Shown: positions 35,374-44,213, counted from the stretch's first letter. The stretch is 49,170 nt of DNA from Pantoea sp. RIT-PI-b (GCF_001187905.1 NZ_LGIS01000019.1:1-49170); one strand, 5' to 3'. A program made the numbers and translations. The notes: generated by a model from the letters alone, not told the origin.

Positions 35374-36210
35374 ATGCAGCTCTGCAGTTTTTATCTTATT
35401 GACCAGCAAAGAAAAAGTTACGGTATTGTGCAGCAAGAGGGCGTGATTGATATCGGCGCGCGCCTCGGCGCTGACTGTCCGGATCTGAAAACTTTGCTAC
35501 AACGCGGCGCGTTGAGCGATCTCGATGCCTACCTTTCACAGCCAGTTGATCATCCGTTTAGCGCTATTCGCTTCCTGCCGGTGGTGGAAAATCCTGGCAA
35601 AGTGTTCTGCGTTGGCATGAACTACGCCGATAAACGCAAAGAGTTTGCCGAGACGATTGAAGCGCCAACGCTGTTTGTACGTTTCGCAGATTCGCTGGCG
35701 GCACATGAACAGCCGCTGCTGAAACCGGCCACCACGCAAGAGTTTGATTACGAAGGCGAACTGGCGGTGATCATCGGTAAAGCCGCTTATCAGGTGAAGG
35801 CCGCCGATGCGCTGCAGCACGTTGCTGGCTACAGCTGCTTTATGGACGCCACGGTACGCGATATGCAGTTTACCTGGTTCACCGCCGGCAAAAACTGGCA
35901 GCAAACCGGTGGATTCGGCCCGTGGATGACCACCGCCGACGAGATCCCCGATCCGCAGCAGCTGGCGATTAAAACCTGGCTCAATCAGCGCGAAGTGCAG
36001 AACGATACCACCGCCAGCATGGTGCATCCGGTGGCGAAGATCATTGAGTACATTTCAGCGTTCAGCCCGCTGTCGCCGGGCGATGTGATCATCACCGGCT
36101 CTCCGGGCGGCGTCGGTAAAAAACGCACGCCACCGCTGTTTATGTTCCCCGGCGATGAGATTGAAGTGGAAATCGAGAAAATCGGACGATTGCGTCACCG
36201 TGTGGCCTGA
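35374..36210 (+). CDS. FAH-family hydrolase
   Basis: 278 residues, fumarylacetoacetate hydrolase (FAH) family. Features: GKVFCVGMNYADK near 80-92, the metal-binding acidic set in FDYEGELAVIIGK (about 128-140) and the Asp in FMDATVRDMQF, and GDVIITGSPGGVGKKRTPP near 235-253. Members hydrolyse or decarboxylate 2-oxo acids such as fumarylpyruvate, 2-hydroxyhepta-2,4-diene-dioate or oxaloacetate. The substrate is not deducible; a fate for a keto acid from D-amino acid deamination is one idea. GAGG lies 7 nt before the ATG at 35374. It ends 2 bp before a REP-like pair. Confidence 0.85.
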   Translation: MQLCSFYLIDQQRKSYGIVQQEGVIDIGARLGADCPDLKTLLQRGALSDLDAYLSQPVDHPFSAIRFLPVVENPGKVFCVGMNYADKRKEFAETIEAPTLFVRFADSLAAHEQPLLKPATTQEFDYEGELAVIIGKAAYQVKAADALQHVAGYSCFMDATVRDMQFTWFTAGKNWQQTGGFGPWMTTADEIPDPQQLAIKTWLNQREVQNDTTASMVHPVAKIIEYISAFSPLSPGDVIITGSPGGVGKKRTPPLFMFPGDEIEVEIEKIGRLRHRVA

Positions 36211-36212
36211 AT

Positions 36213-36275
36213 GCGCAATAAATTGCGCCGCTACCAATACGTGCACATACCGTAGCGGCGCGATTCATCGCGCGG
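36213..36275. repeat. REP-like pair F
   Basis: A divergent variant: GCGCAAT-aa-ATTGCGC-CGCTAC (36213-36234) facing GTAGCGGCGCG-attcat-CGCGCGG (36252-36275). It sits between the convergent FAH and S12 genes, 3 bp from the S12 stop, and may act as a terminator for both. Confidence 0.75.
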
Positions 36276-36278
36276 TGT

Positions 36279-37790
36279 TTAACGCCTAAACTTCACCACG
36301 CGGCTGCGGTTCAACATTAACCGCAGCGAATCGCCTTCACGCGTAATCACAAAACACTTCTCCCACGGCCCATCCTGCGCGGTGGCCAGTACGCGATCGC
36401 CGCCCAGCGACTGCAACCGGGCACGAATGGCTGCCGGGCCGATGCCCATAATTAGGCTGTCGTCCTCAATCACCAACTCGCTGCGCCACTGCGGCGCCAA
36501 CCAGCGGCCTTGCAGATTATCGAGGCTGGCCCGATCGGCCTGCACCGGCAAAAAACGCCGCGCGGCATGGCCAATTTCACCCACAATCGCCGCGCCATCA
36601 TGGCGTAACTGCATCGGAAAGGTGCTGGAGAGCGATACCGCATCGCCATGCGCATCGTCACGCCACAACGTTTCACCGGCGCCGAGCCAGGTGGCCGTCA
36701 CGCCGTTGATCTCCAGCCAGTCGGCCGCGTTTTCCGCCACGTACAGCCCCGGCGTTAAATCGTGTCCTTTCTCCGGCAATTCGCGCTTAAGCAGCGCCGC
36801 CATCACGCGCAACACGCTTTCCGAGGTGGTGACATCTTCGCGATTGGCGACCAGCGCCACGCCAAGTTTTAACTCCGGATGCAGCAGGAAATAGCTCTTA
36901 TAGCCGGCATGCGAACCGCCGTGGCCAAACAGCGTCTGGCTGCCAAGCGTCGAGCTGGTGATGCCCAAACCGTAACCGCTGGTGCGGCCATCGTTGAGAT
37001 TGCGCGGCGCAGTCAGGCGCTGCAGCACGCCCGCGCCCGGTCCGCTATCGGCCAGCAGGCTTTGCAGCCAGCGCGTCAAATGGTTCAGGCTGCCGGTCAC
37101 GCTACCCGAAGCAGAAAGATGTAAACCGGCGCTGGCAAGCTGCCAGCGTGCGCCGTTTTGCCAGTAACCCGGCACTAAACCTGGCACGACATCAAACCAG
37201 CTTTCCGGCGCAATCAGGTTGATATCTAGCGGATCGCAGAGGTACTGCTGCAGCAGATCGTTGAAGCCCACGCCTTTGGCTTTTAACGCTTCTTCCACCA
37301 GCCGATAGCCGGTGTTGGTGTATGAGATTTCGCTGCCGGGCGCATAGTTGAGCTCGCCTTCACGCGCGATAAAATCCAACAGGTCGGCGGCGCTCGTCGC
37401 GTTGTACACCGACAATCCCAGCAGCGATAAGGTTTCGCGCACGTCCGGCAAGCCGCTGCTCATATCCAGCGCCTGACCAACGGTAATCTGCCCGTTGGCG
37501 CCGCTGAGCTGCGGCAGATGCTGCGCCAGCGTGTCATCAAGCTGCAGATAGCGGCGGCCGGGTCCCGTCACTAAAGCGGCAAAGATATGTTTGGTGATGG
37601 AAGCGAAACGCACCACGCTGTCGGCGCTAAACGGCGTTTGCTGCGCCAAATCGGCCAAGCCGGCGCAGTGGGTTGAGTGAATCTGCTGCGCATCAAACAG
37701 CACGATTGCGCCGCCCGGTGCGCCAGGCTGTTGCCAGCTTTCAGTGATCTGTTGTGCGACCTGCGCGGCGTGTTGCCAGTTAGCGGTCAT
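36279..37790 (-). CDS. S12 serine hydrolase, D-aminopeptidase-like
   Basis: 503 residues. The penicillin-binding/beta-lactamase fold domain (about 1-330) has SxxK as SITK (Ser64, Lys67), YxN as YTN (Tyr157, Asn159) and HGG near residue 290 in LFGHGGSHAGYK. The remaining ~170 residues form a beta-rich C-terminal part. Ochrobactrum anthropi D-aminopeptidase (DAP; S62/K65, Y153/N155, HxG, ~520 residues with two C-terminal barrels) has the same plan and nearly the same numbering, so a DAP function (removing N-terminal D-Ala or other D-residues) is the best guess; a plain esterase remains possible. No signal peptide. Its ATG overlaps the stop of the upstream ATPase gene. Confidence 0.82.
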   Translation of the reverse strand: MTANWQHAAQVAQQITESWQQPGAPGGAIVLFDAQQIHSTHCAGLADLAQQTPFSADSVVRFASITKHIFAALVTGPGRRYLQLDDTLAQHLPQLSGANGQITVGQALDMSSGLPDVRETLSLLGLSVYNATSAADLLDFIAREGELNYAPGSEISYTNTGYRLVEEALKAKGVGFNDLLQQYLCDPLDINLIAPESWFDVVPGLVPGYWQNGARWQLASAGLHLSASGSVTGSLNHLTRWLQSLLADSGPGAGVLQRLTAPRNLNDGRTSGYGLGITSSTLGSQTLFGHGGSHAGYKSYFLLHPELKLGVALVANREDVTTSESVLRVMAALLKRELPEKGHDLTPGLYVAENAADWLEINGVTATWLGAGETLWRDDAHGDAVSLSSTFPMQLRHDGAAIVGEIGHAARRFLPVQADRASLDNLQGRWLAPQWRSELVIEDDSLIMGIGPAAIRARLQSLGGDRVLATAQDGPWEKCFVITREGDSLRLMLNRSRVVKFRR

Positions 37791-38527
37791 GCCGGTTCCT
37801 CCAGCGTCATGCTGAGATCGAAAAGTTGGGCGGTATGTGGATGCTGGATGCGCCGCGCACGCAAATCGTCGGCGCTCAGCTGCTCCACCATCTCACCATT
37901 CTGCATCACGCCAATGCGCTGACACAGGTGCGTTACCACCGCGAGGTTATGCGTCACCATAATGTAGGTGAGTTTGCGCTCGCTGCGTAGATCGCTGAGT
38001 AAATTGAGAATTTCGGCCTGCACCGACACATCCAGCGCTGAAGTCGGCTCATCCAGCAGCAGCACTTCCGGTTCGGCGATCAGTGCGCGGGCAATCGCTA
38101 CGCGCTGACGCTGACCACCCGACAGCTGATGCGGATAGCGAAAACGTACTGCCGCCGGTAAACCGACTTCGCTTAATGCCTGGCTGATGCGCTGTTCGGC
38201 GCGATCGAGCTGATGCACCAGCAGCGGTTCGTGCAGGATACGATCGATGGTTTGACGCGGATGCAGCGAACCAAACGGATCCTGAAACACCATTTGCACC
38301 TGACGATAGAAGGCGCGGCTGCGTTTGGCGCTGAGCTGCATGCCGCCAAACAGCATGCTGCCTTGCCAGTCAGCATTCAGCCCGGCGAGGGCGCGCAGAA
38401 TAGTGGATTTGCCCGAGCCGCTTTCACCGACCAGGCCAAAGCTTTCGCCGTTACCCACCGCAAAGCTGACGTCTTTCACCGCTGTGTGCGCACCGAAGTT
38501 GATGCGCAGGTTATCGATTTGAATCAT
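37787..38527 (-). CDS. Peptide ABC importer ATPase (DppF-like)
   Basis: 246 residues, one ATPase domain: Walker [10 protein letters not shown] near 37-45, LSGGQRQRVAIARAL, Walker B VLLLDEPTSALD. It lacks the usual C-terminal oligopeptide tail beyond RRIQHPHTAQLFDLS, so it is shorter than DppF (334). It pairs with the next ATPase to drive the second importer. The start MIQIDNLRINFG at 38527 has GGGAG 7 nt upstream; the longer ORF (to 38752) runs back through a REP pair. It is in the minus-strand operon with overlapped S12 gene downstream. Confidence 0.88.
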   Translation of the reverse strand: MIQIDNLRINFGAHTAVKDVSFAVGNGESFGLVGESGSGKSTILRALAGLNADWQGSMLFGGMQLSAKRSRAFYRQVQMVFQDPFGSLHPRQTIDRILHEPLLVHQLDRAEQRISQALSEVGLPAAVRFRYPHQLSGGQRQRVAIARALIAEPEVLLLDEPTSALDVSVQAEILNLLSDLRSERKLTYIMVTHNLAVVTHLCQRIGVMQNGEMVEQLSADDLRARRIQHPHTAQLFDLSMTLEEPA

Positions 38528-38553
38528 GGTTTGCTCCCAGCGGGCATTGAAAC

Positions 38554-38620
38554 GGTCGGCATGAATGCCGACCCTACAAAAACGCGCTGAACGGTCGTAG
38601 GGTCGCCATTCATGGCGACC
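38554..38620. repeat. REP-like pair G, inside an operon
   Basis: GGTCGGC-atgaat-GCCGACC-CTAC (38554-38577) facing GTAGGG-led GGTCGCC-attcat-GGCGACC (38597-38620). Lies between two ATPase genes of one importer (minus-strand operon), 7 bp from the stop of the upstream gene. Confidence 0.87.
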
Positions 38621-38627
38621 TGGCCAA

Positions 38628-39455
38628 TTATTCCTGCCATGCGGCATCGCGCTGCAATACGGGCAAACGCTCACGCGGATGACGCAACGATGGCAAACAG
38701 GCCAGCAAACCGCGCGTATACGGATGTTGCGCCTGCTGCAGTTGCCCGGCATCTAACAGCTCGACGATGCGACCGGCGTACATCACCGCCACGCGATCGC
38801 AGAAGTGCGACACCAGCGGCAGATCGTGGCTAATCAGGATCAGCCCCATGCCGCGCGCTGACACCAGCTCGTCAATCAGCTTGAGGATCTCGGCTTGCAC
38901 CGTGGCATCCAGCGCGCTGGTGGGTTCATCGGCGATCAGCAGTTCCGGATCGGGCGCCAGCATCATGGCAATCATCACGCGCTGCCCCATGCCGCCAGAC
39001 ACTTCATGCGGATAGCGTTTCGCCACGGCGGCCGGATCGCGAATCTTCACCTGTTCCAGCAGCGCAATCGCTGCCTGCATCGCTGCTTTATGGCTGCCGC
39101 CTTTGTGCTCGCGCCAGGCTTCGGCAATCTGCTGGCCAATGGTCATCACCGGATTGAGCGAATATTTCGGGTCCTGCAGGATAAAACCGACGCGCTTGCC
39201 GCGAATTTTACGCAGCACTTTTTCGCTGGCACCGCGCAGATCGATGCCATCAAAGCGCAGTACGTCGGCGCTGACCTCGGCATTGCCCGGCAGCAACTGC
39301 ATCAGGCTGCGCGCGGTCAACGATTTGCCAGAGCCACTTTCGCCAACGATGGCGAACTTCTCGCGGCCTACGCTAAAACTCACGCCGCGCACCGCTTCAA
39401 AGGTCTCGGTGCGTGAACGGAAGGCGATGCGCAGATTTTCAATTTCCACCAACAT
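38628..39455 (-). CDS. Peptide ABC importer ATPase (DppD-like)
   Basis: 275 residues: Walker [10 protein letters not shown] near 38-46, VSGGMGQRVMIAMML (one Gly replaces the usual Arg of SGGMRQR), Walker [13 protein letters not shown], and a C-terminal oligopeptide tail (QHPYTRGLLACLPSL). It partners the DppF-like ATPase. Its ATG comes directly after the permease stop (TAA-ATG), so the genes are coupled. Confidence 0.9.
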   Translation of the reverse strand: MLVEIENLRIAFRSRTETFEAVRGVSFSVGREKFAIVGESGSGKSLTARSLMQLLPGNAEVSADVLRFDGIDLRGASEKVLRKIRGKRVGFILQDPKYSLNPVMTIGQQIAEAWREHKGGSHKAAMQAAIALLEQVKIRDPAAVAKRYPHEVSGGMGQRVMIAMMLAPDPELLIADEPTSALDATVQAEILKLIDELVSARGMGLILISHDLPLVSHFCDRVAVMYAGRIVELLDAGQLQQAQHPYTRGLLACLPSLRHPRERLPVLQRDAAWQE

Positions 39456-40355
39456 TTAGCGCTCCTTAGGATCCAGCACGTCGCGCAGACCGTCGCCGAG
39501 AAAGTTGAACGCCAGCGACGTCAGGAAAATCGCGATACAGGGCATTAAGGGCACCCACCATTCGCTGAACAGGAAGCGACGCGCAGTGGCGATCATCGTG
39601 CCCCATTCCGGTGAGGGCGGCTGCGCGCCCATGCCGAGAAAGCCCAGGCTGGCGGCGGTAATGATGATGGAACTCATATCCAGCGTGATGCGTACAATCA
39701 GGCTCGGCACGCACAGCGGCATGATATGGCGCAGAATGATGCGCAGCGGCGAGGCGCCGGTCAGACGGCTGGCAGCGATAAAGTCGCTGTGGCGGAACTG
39801 CAGGGTTTCGGCGCGCGCCAGGCGCGCATACGGCGGCCACGAGGTGAGGGCAATCGCCAGAATCGCACTCTCCACGCCCGGTTTCAGTGCGGCAACAAAG
39901 GCCAGCGCCAAAATCAAACGCGGGAAGGCGAGGAAGATATCGGTGATGCGCATCAGTGCTTTATCGATGAAGCCGCCGGCGTAACCGGCGATGCAGCCAA
40001 TCAGCAGGCCGAGCGGCGCGGTGAGCAGCACCACAGCGATTACCATGCCGAGCGTGGTGCGGCCGCCGTAGATAATACGCGTCCAGACATCGCGCCCCAG
40101 CTCATCGGTGCCGAGCCAGTGCGCGGCAGAAGGCGCAGCGAGGCGGTTTTCCAGATGCTGCGCGCCGGGATCGAATGACGTCAGCCACGGCGCAAACAGC
40201 GCCAGAAACAGCATCACGCTAATCACCAGCAGGCCGGCCATCGCCAGGGAATTGCTGCGCAGGCTCAGCCACAGGCGATAACGCCGGCCCCACACCGCCT
40301 GGCGACGGTTGGCTGGCGTGTCGTCGAGCAGCCAGTCACGAGAGAAGAAGATCAT
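39456..40355 (-). CDS. Peptide ABC permease (DppC-like)
   Basis: 299 residues, OppC/DppC type: long N-terminal cytoplasmic stretch, first helix at about 40-62, GTDELGRDVWTRIIYGG loop, EAA loop DFIAASRLTGASPLRIILRHIMP (partial) and a proline-rich end GAQPPSPEWG. The second pore subunit of the importer. The ATG at 40355 overlaps the upstream permease stop (ATGA). Confidence 0.91.
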   Translation of the reverse strand: MIFFSRDWLLDDTPANRRQAVWGRRYRLWLSLRSNSLAMAGLLVISVMLFLALFAPWLTSFDPGAQHLENRLAAPSAAHWLGTDELGRDVWTRIIYGGRTTLGMVIAVVLLTAPLGLLIGCIAGYAGGFIDKALMRITDIFLAFPRLILALAFVAALKPGVESAILAIALTSWPPYARLARAETLQFRHSDFIAASRLTGASPLRIILRHIMPLCVPSLIVRITLDMSSIIITAASLGFLGMGAQPPSPEWGTMIATARRFLFSEWWVPLMPCIAIFLTSLAFNFLGDGLRDVLDPKER

Positions 40356-41362
40356 TTTACGCGCGGGTCCCAAAGTCGATAAAGAAGGTCAGCCAGCTGG
40401 TTGAGCAGCACATACACGGTGCCGACCAGCAACGTTGCGCCAACCACCGGATTCATGTCGGCGTTCATCAATGAGGTGGTGAGATATTGGCCGAGGCCAG
40501 GCCAGGCGAAGACGTTTTCCGTCACCACCGCGCCTTCGAGCAAGCCGGCGTAGGTCAGCGCCAGCACCGTCACCAGCTGCACCGCCACGGTGGGAAACGC
40601 ATGGCGCCAGATGACCCGGCGTGACGACAACCCTTTGGCGCGCGCAGTGATCACGAACTCGCCGCTCAACGCGTTGAGCATAAAGGTGCGCGTCATACGC
40701 GTGATGTAGGCCATGCTGAAATAGGCCAGGATCAGCACCGGCTGCGCCATGTGCGCCAGCGCATCCCAGAAGGCGTCAACTTCACCCGCCAGCAGCGAGT
40801 CGATGGTGAGGAAACCGGTAACCTGCGGCACCATATCCTGCCAGATGATGTCCTGCCGTCCGGGGCCGGGCGCAATGCCGAGCACCGCGTAGAACACCAG
40901 CAGGCTCAGCAGCGCCAGCACGAACACCGGCAGCGAATGGCCAGCAAGACAGATCACGCGAATGGTTTGGTCGATCCACGAACTCTGGCGCACCGCCGCC
41001 CACACGCCGAGCGGAATGCCAATCAGCGCCGCGATGATGATGGCGGCCGTTGCCAGCTCCATGGTGGCAGGGAAGAAGCGCGCGATATCGGTGCTCACCG
41101 GATTGGAGGTGAGGATCGATTTACCGAGATCGCCATGCAGCAGTTGATTGAGGTAGTGACCAAACTGCACGTAAAGGGGCTGATCCAGCCCCATTTCCAC
41201 CCGCACGCGCTCCACGACCGATTGCGGTGCGTTATCGCCGACCGCCGCCAGCACCGGATCGGTGGGCATGACGCGGCCGATGAAAAAGGTCAAAACCGAC
41301 AGGCCAAACAGCGTCAGCACCAGGCTTCCCAGGGTGCTGACGATTCTCTTCAGTAACGGCAT
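40352..41362 (-). CDS. Peptide ABC permease (DppB-like)
   Basis: 336 residues, DppB type with six helices: MPLLKRIVSTLGSLVLTLFG start, DPVLAAVGDNAPQS periplasmic loop, GPGRQD loop, and EAA loop FVITARAKGLSSRRVIWRHAFP (partial). The start at 41362 overlaps the binding-protein stop (TGATG), so it is translated by coupling. The ORF opening at 41392 is rejected because it lies in the preceding gene. Confidence 0.91.
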   Translation of the reverse strand: MPLLKRIVSTLGSLVLTLFGLSVLTFFIGRVMPTDPVLAAVGDNAPQSVVERVRVEMGLDQPLYVQFGHYLNQLLHGDLGKSILTSNPVSTDIARFFPATMELATAAIIIAALIGIPLGVWAAVRQSSWIDQTIRVICLAGHSLPVFVLALLSLLVFYAVLGIAPGPGRQDIIWQDMVPQVTGFLTIDSLLAGEVDAFWDALAHMAQPVLILAYFSMAYITRMTRTFMLNALSGEFVITARAKGLSSRRVIWRHAFPTVAVQLVTVLALTYAGLLEGAVVTENVFAWPGLGQYLTTSLMNADMNPVVGATLLVGTVYVLLNQLADLLYRLWDPRVK

Positions 41363-42957
41363 CAGGCTTTTTTCACCTGCGCATACGGCCACTGCTCCAG
41401 CACGGTCATGTGTACATCAGCCAGCGCTTTGCTGGTGGCCACATTTTTGGTCTTCTGCATCATAAAAATGAACGGGCTCTTCTCGCGGCCTAGCTGCTGA
41501 ATCTGCTGATAGAGCGCGATACGCTTCGCCGGATCCGGCTCATGCAGCGCCTGCTCGGTCAGTTTGTTGAACGCTTCATCTGACCAGCTGCAGCGCCATG
41601 CCAGGGTACGCGCACGCGCGTTATCGCTGTTATCGGTGTTGACGCAGAAGGCTTCGGTATTGGAGTTGGGATCAAAGTAATCGGCGCCCCACACGGTCAA
41701 CGCCAGCTGATGCTGACGCGCACGCATTTTGGTCAGCACCTGACGGTTTTCGGCGGCAATCAATGACACTTTGATGCCAATCGCGCCCAGCTGGGTTTGA
41801 ATTGCCTGCGCAATGTCCGGATACGGCTGCATCGAGTAGTGATCGAGGGTGATTTCGAAGCCGTCCGGATAACCGGCTTCGGCCAGCAGCGCTTTGGCTT
41901 TTGCCAGATCTTTGTGGAATGGCGTATCGTCCAGCGCCGCCGGGAAACCGCTCGGCAGGAAACTCTGATGGGTGACAAAACTCATCGACAGAATGTTTTT
42001 CTGAATGCTGTCGTAATCCAGTGCCCACTTCAGCGCCTGCCACACCTGCGGCTTTTTCAGGTACTGATTATTGGTGTTGCACGACATCAGCATGATGGCC
42101 GACAACGATTGATTCACCAGCGCCACGCTGCTGTCGTTTTTCACCTGCAGCAACTGTTCGGTGGTGAGGTCATACGCCGCATCGACATCGCCTTTTTTCA
42201 GCATCAGCGCCTGCGCCGCCGGGTCAGCGATATGTTTGAGGATCACGCGTTTGATTTTGCTCTGCGCGGCATATTGCGGGCTGAGTTCCAGAATCACCGT
42301 TTCGCTGGCATTCCAGGTGCGCAGGGTGAAAGCCCCGGATCCGGCGCTGTGCTGCTTCAGCCAGCCGTTGCCAAAATCGTTGTTCTGCTGATTCGCCAGG
42401 CAGGCTTTCTTCGACACGATGCTGCCAACGGTGGCGGATAGGCAATACAGCAGGAAGGTTTCTGCCGCTGGCGCACCGAGTTTCATCTCCACGGTGTGTG
42501 CATCTTTGGCGGTGACCCGCTGCGTCACGTTGTCTTTGGTAAAGCCGAACTGGTTGATAATAAACGCCGGGCTCTTATCCAGCTTGACGATACGTTCAAT
42601 CGAGAACGCCACATCTTCCGCGGTGAGCGGCGAACCATCGGCGAACTTCGCTGCCGGATCGAGATGGAAGGTATAAGTGCCGTTATCGCTGCTGACGTCC
42701 CAGCTTTGCGCCAGCTGACCAATCACTTTGTCGGCTTGTTGCGGATCGGGCGTGACTAAACGTTGATACAGGTTGCCGCAGATCTGGCCGCCGGTGGCTT
42801 CGAAGCTTTCGTGCGGATCGAGGCTGGTGATGTTATCGAGCTGCATCGCGATGACCAGCATGCTGGGTGGCGTGGCGGCAAAGGTGGAATTCAGGCTGAG
42901 GTAGGAAACAACAGGTACAGCAGTGCATCCTGCAAGAAAACGTCTTCTGGTAACCAT
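41362..42957 (-). CDS. Peptide-binding protein with twin-arginine-like signal
   Basis: 531 residues, family SBP_bac_5. The N-terminus MVTRRRFLAGCTAVPVVSYL has TRRRFL, the (S/T)RRxFL form of Tat signals, ending near STFA (cleavage after residue 27). A lipobox-like LAGC at 8-11 is too close to the start to be a lipoprotein site. Body motifs: LDPHESFEATGGQI, DGSPLTAEDVAFSIERI, WQALKWALDYDSI and LLAEAGYPDGFEI. Several cysteines occur in the mature part (residues 176-300), unusual for a periplasmic binding protein. The ligand is unknown. GGGAG 5 nt before 42957 fixes the start. First gene of the minus-strand operon. Confidence 0.88.
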   Translation of the reverse strand: MVTRRRFLAGCTAVPVVSYLSLNSTFAATPPSMLVIAMQLDNITSLDPHESFEATGGQICGNLYQRLVTPDPQQADKVIGQLAQSWDVSSDNGTYTFHLDPAAKFADGSPLTAEDVAFSIERIVKLDKSPAFIINQFGFTKDNVTQRVTAKDAHTVEMKLGAPAAETFLLYCLSATVGSIVSKKACLANQQNNDFGNGWLKQHSAGSGAFTLRTWNASETVILELSPQYAAQSKIKRVILKHIADPAAQALMLKKGDVDAAYDLTTEQLLQVKNDSSVALVNQSLSAIMLMSCNTNNQYLKKPQVWQALKWALDYDSIQKNILSMSFVTHQSFLPSGFPAALDDTPFHKDLAKAKALLAEAGYPDGFEITLDHYSMQPYPDIAQAIQTQLGAIGIKVSLIAAENRQVLTKMRARQHQLALTVWGADYFDPNSNTEAFCVNTDNSDNARARTLAWRCSWSDEAFNKLTEQALHEPDPAKRIALYQQIQQLGREKSPFIFMMQKTKNVATSKALADVHMTVLEQWPYAQVKKA

Positions 42958-43016
42958 GTAAACTCCCAACTGATTGATAATTAAAATAAAAAATTGTTAT
43001 TTGATTGTTTTTTGTC

Positions 43017-43046
43017 TTGACTTTCCTCCTGTGCGGGAGGATTAAT
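43017..43046 (+). promoter_or_regulatory. Probable promoter of the M19-lysR pair
   Basis: TTGACT (43017-43022), 17-18 bp spacer, GATTAA/ATTAAT (43040-43046). The spacer contains the hairpin CCTCC-tgtgc-GGGAGG, a possible operator. It lies in the 198-bp region divergent from the second importer operon. Confidence 0.55.
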
Positions 43047-43155
43047 ACCGGCTCTAAGCCTTTTGTTTCACGCGTCGATGCTCGCCCTTTTTTGGTGCAA
43101 TTTGCTCCGCCAGCAGGCAGTACCGCGCTTTGCCACGAACTGGGAACTGACCAAC

Positions 43156-44211
43156 ATGTCTGACTCGATTACCCTCGATATTCCGGTCTTTGACGGCCAT
43201 AACGATGTGCTGAATAAGCTGTGGCAGCACCATCAGCCGGACGCGGTTAATGTCTTTTTCACTGGCAGCAAAAGCGGCCAAATGGACTTCCCGCGTATCC
43301 GTCAGGGAAATATGTTAGGTGGCATTTTCGCCACCTGGGTGCCGTCCCATCCTCTGATTGCAAGAAGTGCGCCAGACCTCGCAGATTTTCCTCAGGAAAT
43401 TATCAATTCAGCGCGTGACGCCACCTTTTCCATGCTGGCGCTGCTGCTGCGTATTGAGCAGGCATCTAACGGGCAGGTGAAGATTTGCCGCAGCGTGCGC
43501 GATATCCGCCACTGCATGGAAAACAAGGTGTTAGCGGTGGTGATGCACGTGGAAGGGGCGGAAGCGCTGGATAGCAACGGCGAGCTGCTGGATATCTTGT
43601 ACGCCAGCGGGTTACGCACGCTGGGGCCGCTGTGGAGTCGTCCGAATCAGTTCGGCGACGGCGTGCCGTTCCTCTATCCCTCGTTGCCGGATGTCGGCAA
43701 CGGTCTGACGGCAGCGGGCAAGCAGCTGGTGCGTGACTGTAATCGCCGCCGCATCATGGTCGATCTGTCGCATATGGATGAGAAAGGCTTCTGGCACACC
43801 GCAGAGATCAGCGATGCACCGCTGGTGGCGAGCCACTCCAACGCGCATGTGCTAAGCGCGCAGTCGCGTAATCTCACCGATCGTCAGCTGGCAGCGATTG
43901 CCGAAACCAACGGCTTTGTCGGGGTTAACTTTGCAGTGCCATTCCTGCGTGAAGATGGCGATCGCCATGCGCCAACCGGCGTTGATGCCATCGTGCGTCA
44001 TGTTGAGTATCTGCTGGAAAAAGTGGGGGAAGATGGCGTCGGATTTGGTTCGGATCTCGATGGCGCAACCATGCCGGGCGACCTGAAAGATGTAGCCGGA
44101 TTCCCGCTGCTGGTGCAGGCGCTGGCGGCGCGCGGCTATTCGCGCGCGCTGCTGGAGAAGATTTGCCACGGCAACTGGCTGCGCGTACTTGAAGCCACCT
44201 GGGGCGAATAA
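43156..44211 (+). CDS. M19 membrane-dipeptidase family protein
   Basis: 351 residues. Family M19 (renal dipeptidase) zinc residues are all visible: His15 and Asp17 (FDGHNDV), Glu133 (HVEGAEAL), His206 (VDLSH), His227 and His231 (ASHSNAHVL), and Asp in GFGSDLDGA. M19 enzymes cut dipeptides, many accepting a D-residue at the C-terminal position. No signal sequence is seen from this start, so it is cytoplasmic. No strong SD; the start is chosen by family alignment, and a longer ORF begins at 43063. The lysR gene follows after 2 nt. Confidence 0.9.
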   Translation: MSDSITLDIPVFDGHNDVLNKLWQHHQPDAVNVFFTGSKSGQMDFPRIRQGNMLGGIFATWVPSHPLIARSAPDLADFPQEIINSARDATFSMLALLLRIEQASNGQVKICRSVRDIRHCMENKVLAVVMHVEGAEALDSNGELLDILYASGLRTLGPLWSRPNQFGDGVPFLYPSLPDVGNGLTAAGKQLVRDCNRRRIMVDLSHMDEKGFWHTAEISDAPLVASHSNAHVLSAQSRNLTDRQLAAIAETNGFVGVNFAVPFLREDGDRHAPTGVDAIVRHVEYLLEKVGEDGVGFGSDLDGATMPGDLKDVAGFPLLVQALAARGYSRALLEKICHGNWLRVLEATWGE

Positions 44212-44213
44212 TC

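Noticed and set aside
36279..37790. A class C beta-lactamase resistance gene
   Set aside because: Residue spacing and the long C-terminal part fit S12 D-aminopeptidases better, it lacks a signal peptide, and it is part of a peptide-import operon.
41362..42957. A lipoprotein-type binding protein (LAGC at residues 8-11)
   Set aside because: The cysteine would follow only ten residues with no room for a hydrophobic core; a Tat-like or Sec signal ending near residue 27 fits better.
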